From: an uncultured Bacteroidota bacterium
Lineage (GTDB): Bacteria > Bacteroidota > Bacteroidia > Chitinophagales > Chitinophagaceae
Direction of reading: 5' to 3'
Length of the DNA stretch: 42,847 bases
Assembly (NCBI GenBank): GCA_903881585.1
Contig: CAIRTW010000042.1
Location: 1-42,847 of the forward strand
Positions within the stretch are counted from its first letter, which is position 1. Each line of letters starts with the position of its first letter. The notes below the pieces were generated by a model that worked only from the letters and a program-made list of their open reading frames with translations, was not told where the DNA came from and did not search any database. Below, piece by piece: positions 1 to 7,664 of the stretch. Both the position numbers and the translations under genes were made by a program.

Positions 1-5
1 CTACA

Positions 6-449
6 TTAAGAAAGTCCACGCAGTGTATGCCATGCATCGCCATAAGGCTTATTCAGATAATGCTCTTTGAATTCCTCGCTCACCACCTTACGCTGCACAT
101 CCAGGCTCTTCTCACTAAACGCCAGCGACAGCAAGCGGTCGCTCTCCAGCCAGAAAGCCGTTTCCAGGTTTTTCAGGGGCAGTTGTATGTAGTAGTTGGT
201 GATGTCGTTGGTAGTATAGGCATTGTTCTCACCGCCCGCCATCTGCAGCGGCTCGTCATATTCCGGTATGTTCACACTCCCGCCAAACATCAGGTGCTCA
301 AACAAATGCGCAAAGCCCGTCCGCTGCGACTCCTCGTCCCGCGCACCTACATCATAGAGTATGTTCATGGCCGCCATAGGCGTAGCCTTATCCTCATGCA
401 CCAGCACCCGTAATCCATTATCCAGCGTAAACCGCTCAAATTGAAGCAT
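6..449 (-). CDS. M16 family (insulinase-like) zinc peptidase, N-terminal part; frame closes at window edge
   Basis: HLFEHLMFGG (HxxEH) followed by NNAYTTNDITNYYIQLP and EEFKEHYLNKPYGDAWHTLRGLS, typical of M16 N-terminal domains; much shorter than a full family member. Confidence 0.85.
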   Translation of the reverse strand: MLQFERFTLDNGLRVLVHEDKATPMAAMNILYDVGARDEESQRTGFAHLFEHLMFGGSVNIPEYDEPLQMAGGENNAYTTNDITNYYIQLPLKNLETAFWLESDRLLSLAFSEKSLDVQRKVVSEEFKEHYLNKPYGDAWHTLRGLS

Positions 450-507
450 AGTTGTTTATTTTTTTCACCCGCCATAGCTTTAGCGAAGGAGGGTCAAATT
501 GAAACAT
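433..507. repeat. Near-direct repeat of the M16 start region (433-450 and ~493-510) around a small CCCGCC...GGAGGG element
   Basis: cgctcaaattgaagcata at 433-450 and ggtcaaattgaaacatag at ~492-509; both encode an M16-like start (MLQFE / MFQFD) on the minus strand. Confidence 0.7.
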
Positions 508-561
508 AGTAGTTTTGTTTTACCCGCCGTAACTTATTTTGGAGCGAAGGAGGGATTTCAC

Positions 562-587
562 GCCAAAGTAAAGGAAAATATCACTGA
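562..587. repeat. 26-bp direct repeat, left copy (partner 1490-1515)
   Basis: gccaaagtaaaggaaaatatcactga identical at both positions; similarity continues imperfectly downstream. Confidence 0.85.
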
Positions 588-669
588 ATGGGGAAAGTAT
601 GTTCTCGGGTGCTGTGCTGTAATAATGCTTATGACTTTCAAATTGATTGCATTTTCATCGTGGATATTA

Positions 670-981
670 TTACATGATTCTGATCCCCTGCTGTTTAATT
701 ATTCCGATAAAAGGATTGTTATATTCCGTATCGTCATTTGAATAGGTATGCGGTTCCAGATAAGTATATCGGACAAGAAGGTATTTAATTGCATCCCAGT
801 CTATACTTAAACATCCAGTAAATTTTTCATCCCAAACTGCGATATCAATGTCTGAATACTCATTTGGCACCCCATTTACATAAGAGCCGAAGAGATACGC
901 TTGCGTTGGCGCATATCCCATGTGCTTAAGTTCGTCCAGAAACTTCTTCGACAATTCTATGGCAGATTTCTGAGTAAACAT
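670..981 (-). CDS. MNT-type nucleotidyltransferase domain protein
   Basis: GSYVNGVPNEYSDIDIAV matches GSX10DXD of minimal nucleotidyltransferases; overlaps upstream HEPN gene. Confidence 0.8.
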   Translation of the reverse strand: MFTQKSAIELSKKFLDELKHMGYAPTQAYLFGSYVNGVPNEYSDIDIAVWDEKFTGCLSIDWDAIKYLLVRYTYLEPHTYSNDDTEYNNPFIGIIKQQGIRIM

Positions 982-1349
982 TCTTTTAGTTTTTCAATGA
1001 TCAACAACTGTTTTGCGGTATATTCCCGTGTACATAAACGATAAAAATTCTTCTTATAATCAACATACCTTCCTTCAATATTCCATGAATTAATAAGCCG
1101 CAAATTTGCAATGTCTTCTTCAGCTAAGTTCAAAGTTGTCTGATTATGAAGCATTTCAAGATTATGAGTGAATGGCGGAAAATTTGGTTCATTATCTCTT
1201 ACCCAGCACGATTTAAGTAATTTTTCGATCATTAAGTGGCAGACAAACAAACACAACATGTAACTCCTTCCGTTGAACAATACAGATATGCTTTCATAAT
1301 CCTGCAACGCAGATTCTTTCCAAAATATGATATGCTCCTCCTTTGTCAT
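957..1349 (-). CDS. HEPN domain protein, partner of MNT gene
   Basis: 130 aa, W-x-ESALQDYES...CHLMIEKLLKS...FTHNLEML pattern of HEPN (PF05168-like); 25-bp overlap with MNT ORF. Confidence 0.75.
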   Translation of the reverse strand: MTKEEHIIFWKESALQDYESISVLFNGRSYMLCLFVCHLMIEKLLKSCWVRDNEPNFPPFTHNLEMLHNQTTLNLAEEDIANLRLINSWNIEGRYVDYKKNFYRLCTREYTAKQLLIIEKLKECLLRNLP

Positions 1350-1457
1350 TGCTTATAGCAAAATTAATTTTTATTCAGACAAAAAATCATATTTTCAGTT
1401 ATTTAATGCCTTGCGCTTTCACGATTGTAGTTTTGAGTAAGCTAATCTGTTTTAAAT

Positions 1458-1515
1458 CGCTCAAATTGAAGCATAATAGTAATTAAGCAGCCAAAGTAAA
1501 GGAAAATATCACTGA
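1458..1515. repeat. Right copy of duplicated M16 start region (18 bp at 1458-1475 and 26 bp at 1490-1515)
   Basis: cgctcaaattgaagcata identical to 433-450; gccaaagtaaaggaaaatatcactga identical to 562-587. Confidence 0.85.
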
Positions 1516-1552
1516 GTATCTAAAGTATGTTATCGGCGTAAGTGCTACTATG

Positions 1553-1584
1553 ACGCACCAGTTGCGTTAGCACCGTTCGGGTGC
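1553..1584. other. Two adjacent short perfect hairpins
   Basis: ACGCA-ccagt-TGCGT (1553-1567) and GCACC-gttcg-GGTGC (1570-1584). Confidence 0.5.
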
Positions 1585-1794
1585 GGATTGCTATTGGGCT
1601 TTCTCAACATGTAATCACCCCGTAGTTGGTGAAAGGTTTGTAGCAGAAACAATACCCACGACCCAAAGCGCCCCCTTAGCGGACGCAACCTGCTTGTGAT
1701 ATGATGCCATCATCCATGCCACCCAAACTGAAGATTTTGTAAAGGATAAAAGAATTATCATGAGTCTGCCTCATATTTTCAGAGTGTGAGAACG

Positions 1795-1858
1795 GAATCA
1801 ACGGTAAGGTACAGGAGTCATAATCCCAAGGTCGCAGATTCTCGCCTCGTCCCAGTCC
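1795..1858 (+). pseudogene. tRNA-like remnant with CAT anticodon-like loop
   Basis: tcaacGGTAaggt resembles a D-loop, GGA-GTCATAA-TCC an anticodon arm, AAGGTCGCAGATTC the variable/T-arm start; acceptor and T stems do not close. Confidence 0.35.
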
Positions 1859-1868
1859 CTAGAAATAC

Positions 1869-1891
1869 AAAACTGCGTTTGGCGCGGTTTT
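1869..1891 (+). terminator. Terminator-like hairpin
   Basis: AAAACTGCG-tttgg-CGCGGTTTT, 9-bp stem with one G-U pair and 3' T run. Confidence 0.5.
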
Positions 1892-1992
1892 GTCGTTCGA
1901 AAAGTCTCATTCCATCGTTTATTTACTTGATATAAAATATAGTAACGATGAGACCATGTCTTTTATACTTTTTTAAAATAGAATATACTTTA

Positions 1993-2000
1993 TACTTTTG
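1993..2000 (+). promoter_or_regulatory. Bacteroidetes -7 box candidate
   Basis: TACTTTTG matches TAnnTTTG, 25 nt before the ATG at 2026. Confidence 0.4.
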
Positions 2001-2025
2001 AGAGTGAAATTTAAAAGAATTTATA

Positions 2026-3024
2026 ATGGAAGACAATACAGAATCAGGATTACAAAAATTGACTGACTCATTAGGAGACATTATGACCGGCATCCCTGCA
2101 CCAGTAAGAAAAAATTTCTTCAAAGCATTTAGTCAACTTTGTACCGCCGCTGTTGACATTCCTGTTGCCTTGTTGGAAAGTAAAGCTTCCGAAATACGCG
2201 CTTTGACAGAAGCTCGTATTCAAATAATAAGGAAGGAAGGGGAAGGGATTTCTGAAGAAATTAAGGTTCCCAAAGAGTATATTTCAAAAGCGTCTAGCAA
2301 ATACGCGTCTAAGATTATAAAAGAACAGATCAATTTAGACCAAATAACATTGAATGCGGCAAATGAATTATCATCTAAAGTAAAAGCAGAAGATGGTATT
2401 TCAGAGACCGAAATAAGTGATGATTGGCTTAATGAATTTGAAAATCAGGCTAAATTGAAGTCTTCAGATGATATGAAATTGATTTTTGGGAAGATCCTTT
2501 CTGGCGAAATATCAAAGCCAGGTACTTTTTCAATAAGAGCAGTAAAATTAATTTCACAATTAGACAATCAAGCTGCTATACTTTTTCAACTCTTCTGTAG
2601 TATTTGTGTTTCAATGCGTATAAGGGAACATATCTTTGATGCACGAGTCGTCTCTGTTAAGGGAGACGCTGCGGCAAATTCTCTACAGGAATTTGGTCTA
2701 ACATTTGATAACTTAAACATCTTGCATGAATATGGTTTAATAATTTCGGACTACAATTCTTATATGAAATATACCACATGCATAGTGAATGAAAATAATA
2801 TGGTATCAATGGCATTATCTTTTGGTAATAAACAGTTTTGTCTTGTTCCAACAGACAAAGAAAAATACGATAAGAACCTTCAATTACATGGAATCGCATT
2901 GACAAAATCCGGGAAAGAACTGTTTGATATTATTCCCAAAACAAACAATACCACTTATACAAATGCATTAGTTGAGTATTTTTATAAAAAACATTTACAA
3001 TTAACAGAAATAGGAAGTGCATAG
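2026..3024 (+). CDS. DUF2806-like protein
   Basis: 332 aa; PAPVRKNFFKAFSQLCTAAVDIPVALLESKASEIRALTEARIQII resembles the DUF2806 N-terminus; family call from memory. Confidence 0.65.
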   Translation: MEDNTESGLQKLTDSLGDIMTGIPAPVRKNFFKAFSQLCTAAVDIPVALLESKASEIRALTEARIQIIRKEGEGISEEIKVPKEYISKASSKYASKIIKEQINLDQITLNAANELSSKVKAEDGISETEISDDWLNEFENQAKLKSSDDMKLIFGKILSGEISKPGTFSIRAVKLISQLDNQAAILFQLFCSICVSMRIREHIFDARVVSVKGDAAANSLQEFGLTFDNLNILHEYGLIISDYNSYMKYTTCIVNENNMVSMALSFGNKQFCLVPTDKEKYDKNLQLHGIALTKSGKELFDIIPKTNNTTYTNALVEYFYKKHLQLTEIGSA

Positions 3025-3616
3025 ATTTAATTATTCAGATGGTTGGGCTACAAATAGCTTTACGATGTCTGTTTAATTGACTAAAGTAATTAAAGTACTT
3101 ATAGTCCGCTCTTTCGGATTTGCAATCTGAAAGCAAACGGTTATGGATTTGGAACCCACCCTATTTTTTGCGTGGCTTTTCCCTATCTCTTTTCTGAATT
3201 CATCAGCAGAAATAGTATCGCCATCCTTGTCGGTTCGCAAGAGCAGAATAGTGAAACCAAAAATGTGGGTATCTTTCGTGGCAGTCAACTTTTCCGGCAC
3301 TCTTTTTGCGGCCTATAATATCATCAGAGATTAGTAAACTGAAATTGCGTTATCCTGAAAATTCCCGCAGCAATCCCGCAACTTCCCAACCTGAAATTGC
3401 GGTAAAAATAAATTTGCGGCAAACTAAAAATGGGTCGAGGCACTTTGTCATAATAAGCTTGCTGCCTGCACTGTGCTTCGAACTAGCCTCCGGTGAGCCT
3501 GTCGAACTGCGATACGTTCGTTATATTTTTCAGAAAACAGTTCATTGATAATCAATAAATAACAAGAGCAATTCACAAAAAAAAAAATACAGCCCTGTGA
3601 TATTTCAAAAAAAAGG

Positions 3617-3664
3617 GGAGATCGCCAGCAAACTGTTTTACCCGATTTCTATAAGGTGGTCTCC
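3617..3664. other. Stem-loop in intergenic DNA
   Basis: GGAGATCGCC (3617-3626) pairs fully, with two G-U, to GGTGGTCTCC (3655-3664); flanking A and T runs. Confidence 0.35.
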
Positions 3665-3789
3665 TTTTTGGAGCATTTCATTGATAACAGAAAAGTGCTT
3701 CGTTAATATTTCACGCATTCGTGCGTTGCTCGTGTTGCCTGCTGTGATCCATATTAAGATTATTATACCCTAAAAACATGGCAGCACTG

Positions 3790-3797
3790 TATATTTG
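3790..3797 (+). promoter_or_regulatory. Bacteroidetes -7 box candidate
   Basis: TATATTTG matches TAnnTTTG upstream of ORF at 3849. Confidence 0.35.
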
Positions 3798-3848
3798 TAA
3801 ATAACACATTGTTGTATTGTTTACACTTAAGTTGTAAAAAACACTATT

Positions 3849-4367
3849 ATGGAAATATTGCCAACAGGTTATTGGACTTTCTTTTGTACTCCTGAAAGAT
3901 GGGATATTGAAGGGTTTATAAATTCCGCTGAAACTAAGACGAGATATAAAATACAAAAAAATCAAAAAGATTATTTTGGTCGGAAGCAATACGGAATTAT
4001 TAGCGTTTTAAACGACAATAGAAAAAATATTTCACCATGGTTTTATGCCAAACAACCACTTAAAAGAGGAATATATGCTATTGTAGAAATTTTAAGTGAT
4101 AAAGCGATACTTGGGGAAAGCTATTTTGACAATTATTCATATCCAGAGGAGGATAACGGACAAAAAAGTTACACCGTTGAAATTCTCTTTCGAAAAGAGT
4201 TGCTTTTTTCGCCTTTATATACAAAAAATATTTCTGATGATTTGATTGAGAACCATAAATGGCTATTAAAAGGAAAACAAGGAATTTCTGCAAGTGTCTT
4301 ACAAAAAGAAACATTTGAACGAATTTTAGAAATAGGCAATGTGCCAAAGTCGAAACTTTACACTTAA
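3849..4367 (+). CDS. Possible EVE/PUA-like domain protein
   Basis: YWTFFCTPERWDIEGF start, GIYAIVEILSDKA middle and LLKGKQGISASVLQKETFERIL end resemble EVE-like folds; fold-level guess. Confidence 0.5.
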   Translation: MEILPTGYWTFFCTPERWDIEGFINSAETKTRYKIQKNQKDYFGRKQYGIISVLNDNRKNISPWFYAKQPLKRGIYAIVEILSDKAILGESYFDNYSYPEEDNGQKSYTVEILFRKELLFSPLYTKNISDDLIENHKWLLKGKQGISASVLQKETFERILEIGNVPKSKLYT

Positions 4368-4646
4368 TATATCAGTAAAAAATTGCTCGACATATATTCC
4401 ATGTTTTAATGGTACAATTATCCATATTAATTGTGGCGGTGGCCCAAAACGTTCGAGCAGCATTACAAAATCTATGTCTTTACTCATCAAAACAACATTT
4501 TGCATTTTAGCCTTCAGAAAAATGGCTTCGTCATCTGCGTCTCTAAGCCCCAATGCACGCAGCGAATGTGCTTTGACATTTTTAAAGGAATTATTGATCC
4601 ATAAAGCAAGAGAAGGAGAAAGCTGGGCATCGATCCATATTTCCAT
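4326..4646 (-). CDS. DUF5615 PIN-like toxin candidate
   Basis: MEIWIDAQLSPSLALWI...ADDEAIFLKAK...VLMSKDIDFVMLL pattern; adjacent to DUF433 gene. Confidence 0.85.
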   Translation of the reverse strand: MEIWIDAQLSPSLALWINNSFKNVKAHSLRALGLRDADDEAIFLKAKMQNVVLMSKDIDFVMLLERFGPPPQLIWIIVPLKHGIYVEQFFTDILSVKFRLWHIAYF

Positions 4647-4661
4647 GCAAAAGACATTTAG

Positions 4662-4892
4662 CTACGCAGCGAGAACAGGATGGTCAAATTTATGGCTTAC
4701 ATACCGAAGCGCAGCTTCAATATCTTCTTTTTCCAGGTCGGGCAGTTCTTCAATAACCTGGTCTTGGGTAAGTCCGGAAGCAAGTAAGTCCAATATATCG
4801 ACAACACGAATTCTCATGCCCCTGATACATGGACGTCCGCCACATTGGTGGGGATTCACAGTTATACGGCCTTTCCATGAATTAATATCCAT
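4662..4892 (-). CDS. DUF433 antitoxin-like protein
   Basis: RITVNPHQCGGRPCIRGMRIRVVDILDLLASGLTQDQVIEELPDLEKEDIEAAL is a DUF433 signature. Confidence 0.92.
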   Translation of the reverse strand: MDINSWKGRITVNPHQCGGRPCIRGMRIRVVDILDLLASGLTQDQVIEELPDLEKEDIEAALRYVSHKFDHPVLAA

Positions 4893-4986
4893 TACTGACT
4901 ATTTGCGACATCAAAGATACAAAGTAAAGACGATATACCCTCCGATATGGCGCGTTTCCAAAAGTGTCCCCTACCTTTGCCTTTAC

Positions 4987-5307
4987 TCACGCTGCATAGC
5001 TGCTCCTGTTATCAAACAGCGGCTCAAACTGCCGTTCAATATTCACATGAAAGCTCTCTGGCAGGTATGCCCAGTCTCTTAGCTCCACTAATATGGGAAT
5101 GTTGCTGTCCCTTATTTTTTCGCATAGCCCGGCATATATAGCGGCAGGCAACGGAGCCAGGGTTTTGCTGCGTATCACAAGGTCAAGGTCGCTGCCTGCA
5201 TGTGCAGTTCCGTTTACACGGCTGCCATATGCCCATACTTCTACAGGCATACCAATGCTTTCAAATATGTGCAGCAGCGCTTGCTTGTCCTTATCTCTTA
5301 TCAGCAT
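4987..5307 (-). CDS. MntA-like nucleotidyltransferase (type VII TA antitoxin candidate)
   Basis: GSRVNGTAHAGSDLDLVI fits GSX10DXD; overlaps HepT-like gene. Confidence 0.8.
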   Translation of the reverse strand: MLIRDKDKQALLHIFESIGMPVEVWAYGSRVNGTAHAGSDLDLVIRSKTLAPLPAAIYAGLCEKIRDSNIPILVELRDWAYLPESFHVNIERQFEPLFDNRSSYAA

Positions 5308-5728
5308 TTTCGCTATTTAATTTTTGTATGGCTGCAACCAGGGCGGTAGCATCAGCAATAAATTGTGGCAGCAGCAGTACGGTTTCTTCAGCAAAGTTTA
5401 CACCGTAATCGTGGGCGGTGCTATTGCGGTTGTCGCGGTATTGCAGCCATCTTCCACATGCCTCATCCGTAATAATATTGCGCAGCACCGCATTACGAAA
5501 AACATCTTTAAATACAAGCTGGTCAACGGCTTTGGATGAATGAAAATAAGGTTTCAACCCTTTACGCAGCAACTTGCCGCTTTGCTCTAAAATGATCTCA
5601 AACTCCTTTATACACGCAGACCGGTACATATCGAAATCAATATTTTCGGGGTCTGCCTGTTTCAGTAAAGTTTGTGCTTTATCCAGCGTACTGACGCAGC
5701 GTTCCAAAAAGGCAGTTTCTATTTTCAT
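5291..5728 (-). CDS. HepT-like / HI0074-family HEPN protein
   Basis: RNSTAHDY fits RX4HXY; overall nucleotidyltransferase substrate-binding protein pattern. Confidence 0.82.
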   Translation of the reverse strand: MKIETAFLERCVSTLDKAQTLLKQADPENIDFDMYRSACIKEFEIILEQSGKLLRKGLKPYFHSSKAVDQLVFKDVFRNAVLRNIITDEACGRWLQYRDNRNSTAHDYGVNFAEETVLLLPQFIADATALVAAIQKLNSENADKR

Positions 5729-5770
5729 AACTCAAACCCTGTATTAAATTTGGCTTTCGGCTTGGAATTT

Positions 5771-6781
5771 TCAAATTTGCGCAGCAAATTCCATCACCTT
5801 GTTCACCATGTTCTTCGACCCAATGAATATCGGTACGCGCTGGTGAAGCTCTGTGGGGATAATGTCGAGTATGTTTTCGGTGCCGCTTACGGCCTTGCCG
5901 CCGGCCGCCTCTACTATAAACGCCATTGGGTTGCACTCGTATTGCAGGCGCAGCTTTCCGTTGGGATTGCTCTTATCAGCAGGATAGATAAATATGCCGC
6001 CTTTTATCAGGGTGCGGTGCATATCGGCCACCATAGAGCCTATGTAGCGCTGTGTGAGCGGGCGGCCCTCTTCTTTATTATGCTCCATGCAATACTTAAG
6101 GTAAGCCTGCATACCATCTGAGTATTTTATGCTGTTGCCCTGGTTCAGAGAGTATATCTTACCATCTGCAGGGCACTTCATGTTGGGGTGAGAGAGGCAA
6201 AACTCCCCTATCGATGGTTCCAGCGTAAAACCGTTTACGCCCAGCCTGGTGGCATATACCATCATGGTGCTGGAGCCGTAAATGATGTAACCGGCGGCCA
6301 TCAGGTTTTTGCCCGGTTGCAGAAAATCAGCATCCGTACAAGGTTTGCCCAGTTCGCTCACCCTGCGGTATATGGCGAAGATGGTACCAATCGGTGCATT
6401 CACATCAATATTCGAAGACCCGTCGAGGGGATCGAAAAGGACTACATACTTGGAGTTGGCAGAGAAAGTATCCTGGTAGGAAATATGGTCGTCGTTCTCT
6501 TCTGAGCCTATGCCGGCGCATTCGGTGCAGTTTTGCAGTATGTTTATCAGCGTATCATTCGCAAAGATATCCAGCTTCATCTGCTCCTCGCCCTGCACAT
6601 TGGTAGCGCCATGCTTGCCCAGTATGTCCACAAGGCCAGCCCGGCGCACCTGGTTATTGATCACCTTGCCCGCAAGGCCCAGGTCTCTGAGTATAGCCGA
6701 CAGATCGCCTGTTGCCTGGGGAAATTTCCGGGTTTCCTGGATGGTGAACTCATCCATGGTTATTAACTTACTTTGCGACAT
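5771..6781 (-). CDS. fbp: Class I fructose-1,6-bisphosphatase
   Basis: YVVLFDPLDGSSNIDVNAPIGTIFAIYRR, GKLRLQYECNPMAFIVEAAGGKA. Confidence 0.97.
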   Translation of the reverse strand: MSQSKLITMDEFTIQETRKFPQATGDLSAILRDLGLAGKVINNQVRRAGLVDILGKHGATNVQGEEQMKLDIFANDTLINILQNCTECAGIGSEENDDHISYQDTFSANSKYVVLFDPLDGSSNIDVNAPIGTIFAIYRRVSELGKPCTDADFLQPGKNLMAAGYIIYGSSTMMVYATRLGVNGFTLEPSIGEFCLSHPNMKCPADGKIYSLNQGNSIKYSDGMQAYLKYCMEHNKEEGRPLTQRYIGSMVADMHRTLIKGGIFIYPADKSNPNGKLRLQYECNPMAFIVEAAGGKAVSGTENILDIIPTELHQRVPIFIGSKNMVNKVMEFAAQI

Positions 6782-6924
6782 TCTTTTGAATTAAAGTTGC
6801 CCCAAATTTAACAAGAAGATCGGAATGATACTAATTGGCACTGTTTTTATTATGATTACATAGCCCATATATTCATAGTATAACCGCCTAACTTTGATCG
6901 GCAGCAAAAAACCATATTTGTATA

Positions 6925-7653
6925 ATGAGATTTAGAATATTACCCTTCATTATGTTGTGTGCTTGTGTAGCTATTGCATTCAGCAGTTGCAAGATGCTGC
7001 ACGAAAACTCAAAATACGATTTCAACGACGGTATCTACCAGACGAAACGGTTCTCGCACCACCGCGTCTATGTGCTGAAAGTAGATGACGATACTATTGC
7101 TGTATTCCCGGTGAAGCAGTTCAAAGACTCTACCTCGATAATATCCAGCCAGCGCACCAATTATACGCCAATGCAGAAAAAGTTCAAAGACAACAAAGTC
7201 TCACATATTTTCTACCGGCCGTCCTTTGATCTGGATGTGATGACGATACCCCTGAAATTCAGGCCGGGACAATACATATTACCCAACCAGCTTACTACTA
7301 ACTTCAACGGCGTGGTCTTTGGCGGCTACCGGATAGATGCTTACAAAGTGAGCTATAAACGCACGCCACTCAATGTCTATAAACAAAAGGTAAAACACAT
7401 TGGTTACAGCGCAGGCTTGTGCGCAGGCATAGGCAACACACTCGTGGACGACAATTCATTAAGAGGACTGAAAAGTGACCTCCAGTATGAGGGAATGATA
7501 CTGATAGCCGGTGCGGCCGCAAACCTGGCCGTGCAAAACTTCACATTTGGTATCATATGCGGCCCCGATTTCCTGATGGATAAGTACAGCAGCCAATGGA
7601 TATACCAGGGAAAAACTTCTGTCGGCTTTACCCTGGGGATCGATATCAATTAA
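6925..7653 (+). CDS. Hypothetical secreted/lipoprotein
   Basis: Signal peptide with ...AIAFSSCK lipobox-like end; no family recognised. Confidence 0.7.
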   Translation: MRFRILPFIMLCACVAIAFSSCKMLHENSKYDFNDGIYQTKRFSHHRVYVLKVDDDTIAVFPVKQFKDSTSIISSQRTNYTPMQKKFKDNKVSHIFYRPSFDLDVMTIPLKFRPGQYILPNQLTTNFNGVVFGGYRIDAYKVSYKRTPLNVYKQKVKHIGYSAGLCAGIGNTLVDDNSLRGLKSDLQYEGMILIAGAAANLAVQNFTFGIICGPDFLMDKYSSQWIYQGKTSVGFTLGIDIN

Positions 7654-7664
7654 AAGATCAGGGG

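Noticed and set aside
27-413. + strand ORF of 128 aa opposite the M16 gene
   Set aside because: Antisense to a well-supported M16 coding frame; no recognisable domain
3073-3300. 75-aa minus ORF with DKDGDTISADEF resembling an EF-hand loop
   Set aside because: Spacing of acidic residues is off by one from the EF-hand consensus, no start context, overlaps a competing ORF
3306-3548. 80-aa + ORF and a GTGAGCCTGTCGAACTG motif
   Set aside because: ORF has no domain; the motif looks like a generic repeat fragment and only one weak copy is seen here
4339-5082. 247-aa + ORF across the DUF5615/DUF433 genes
   Set aside because: Antisense to two clearly recognised genes
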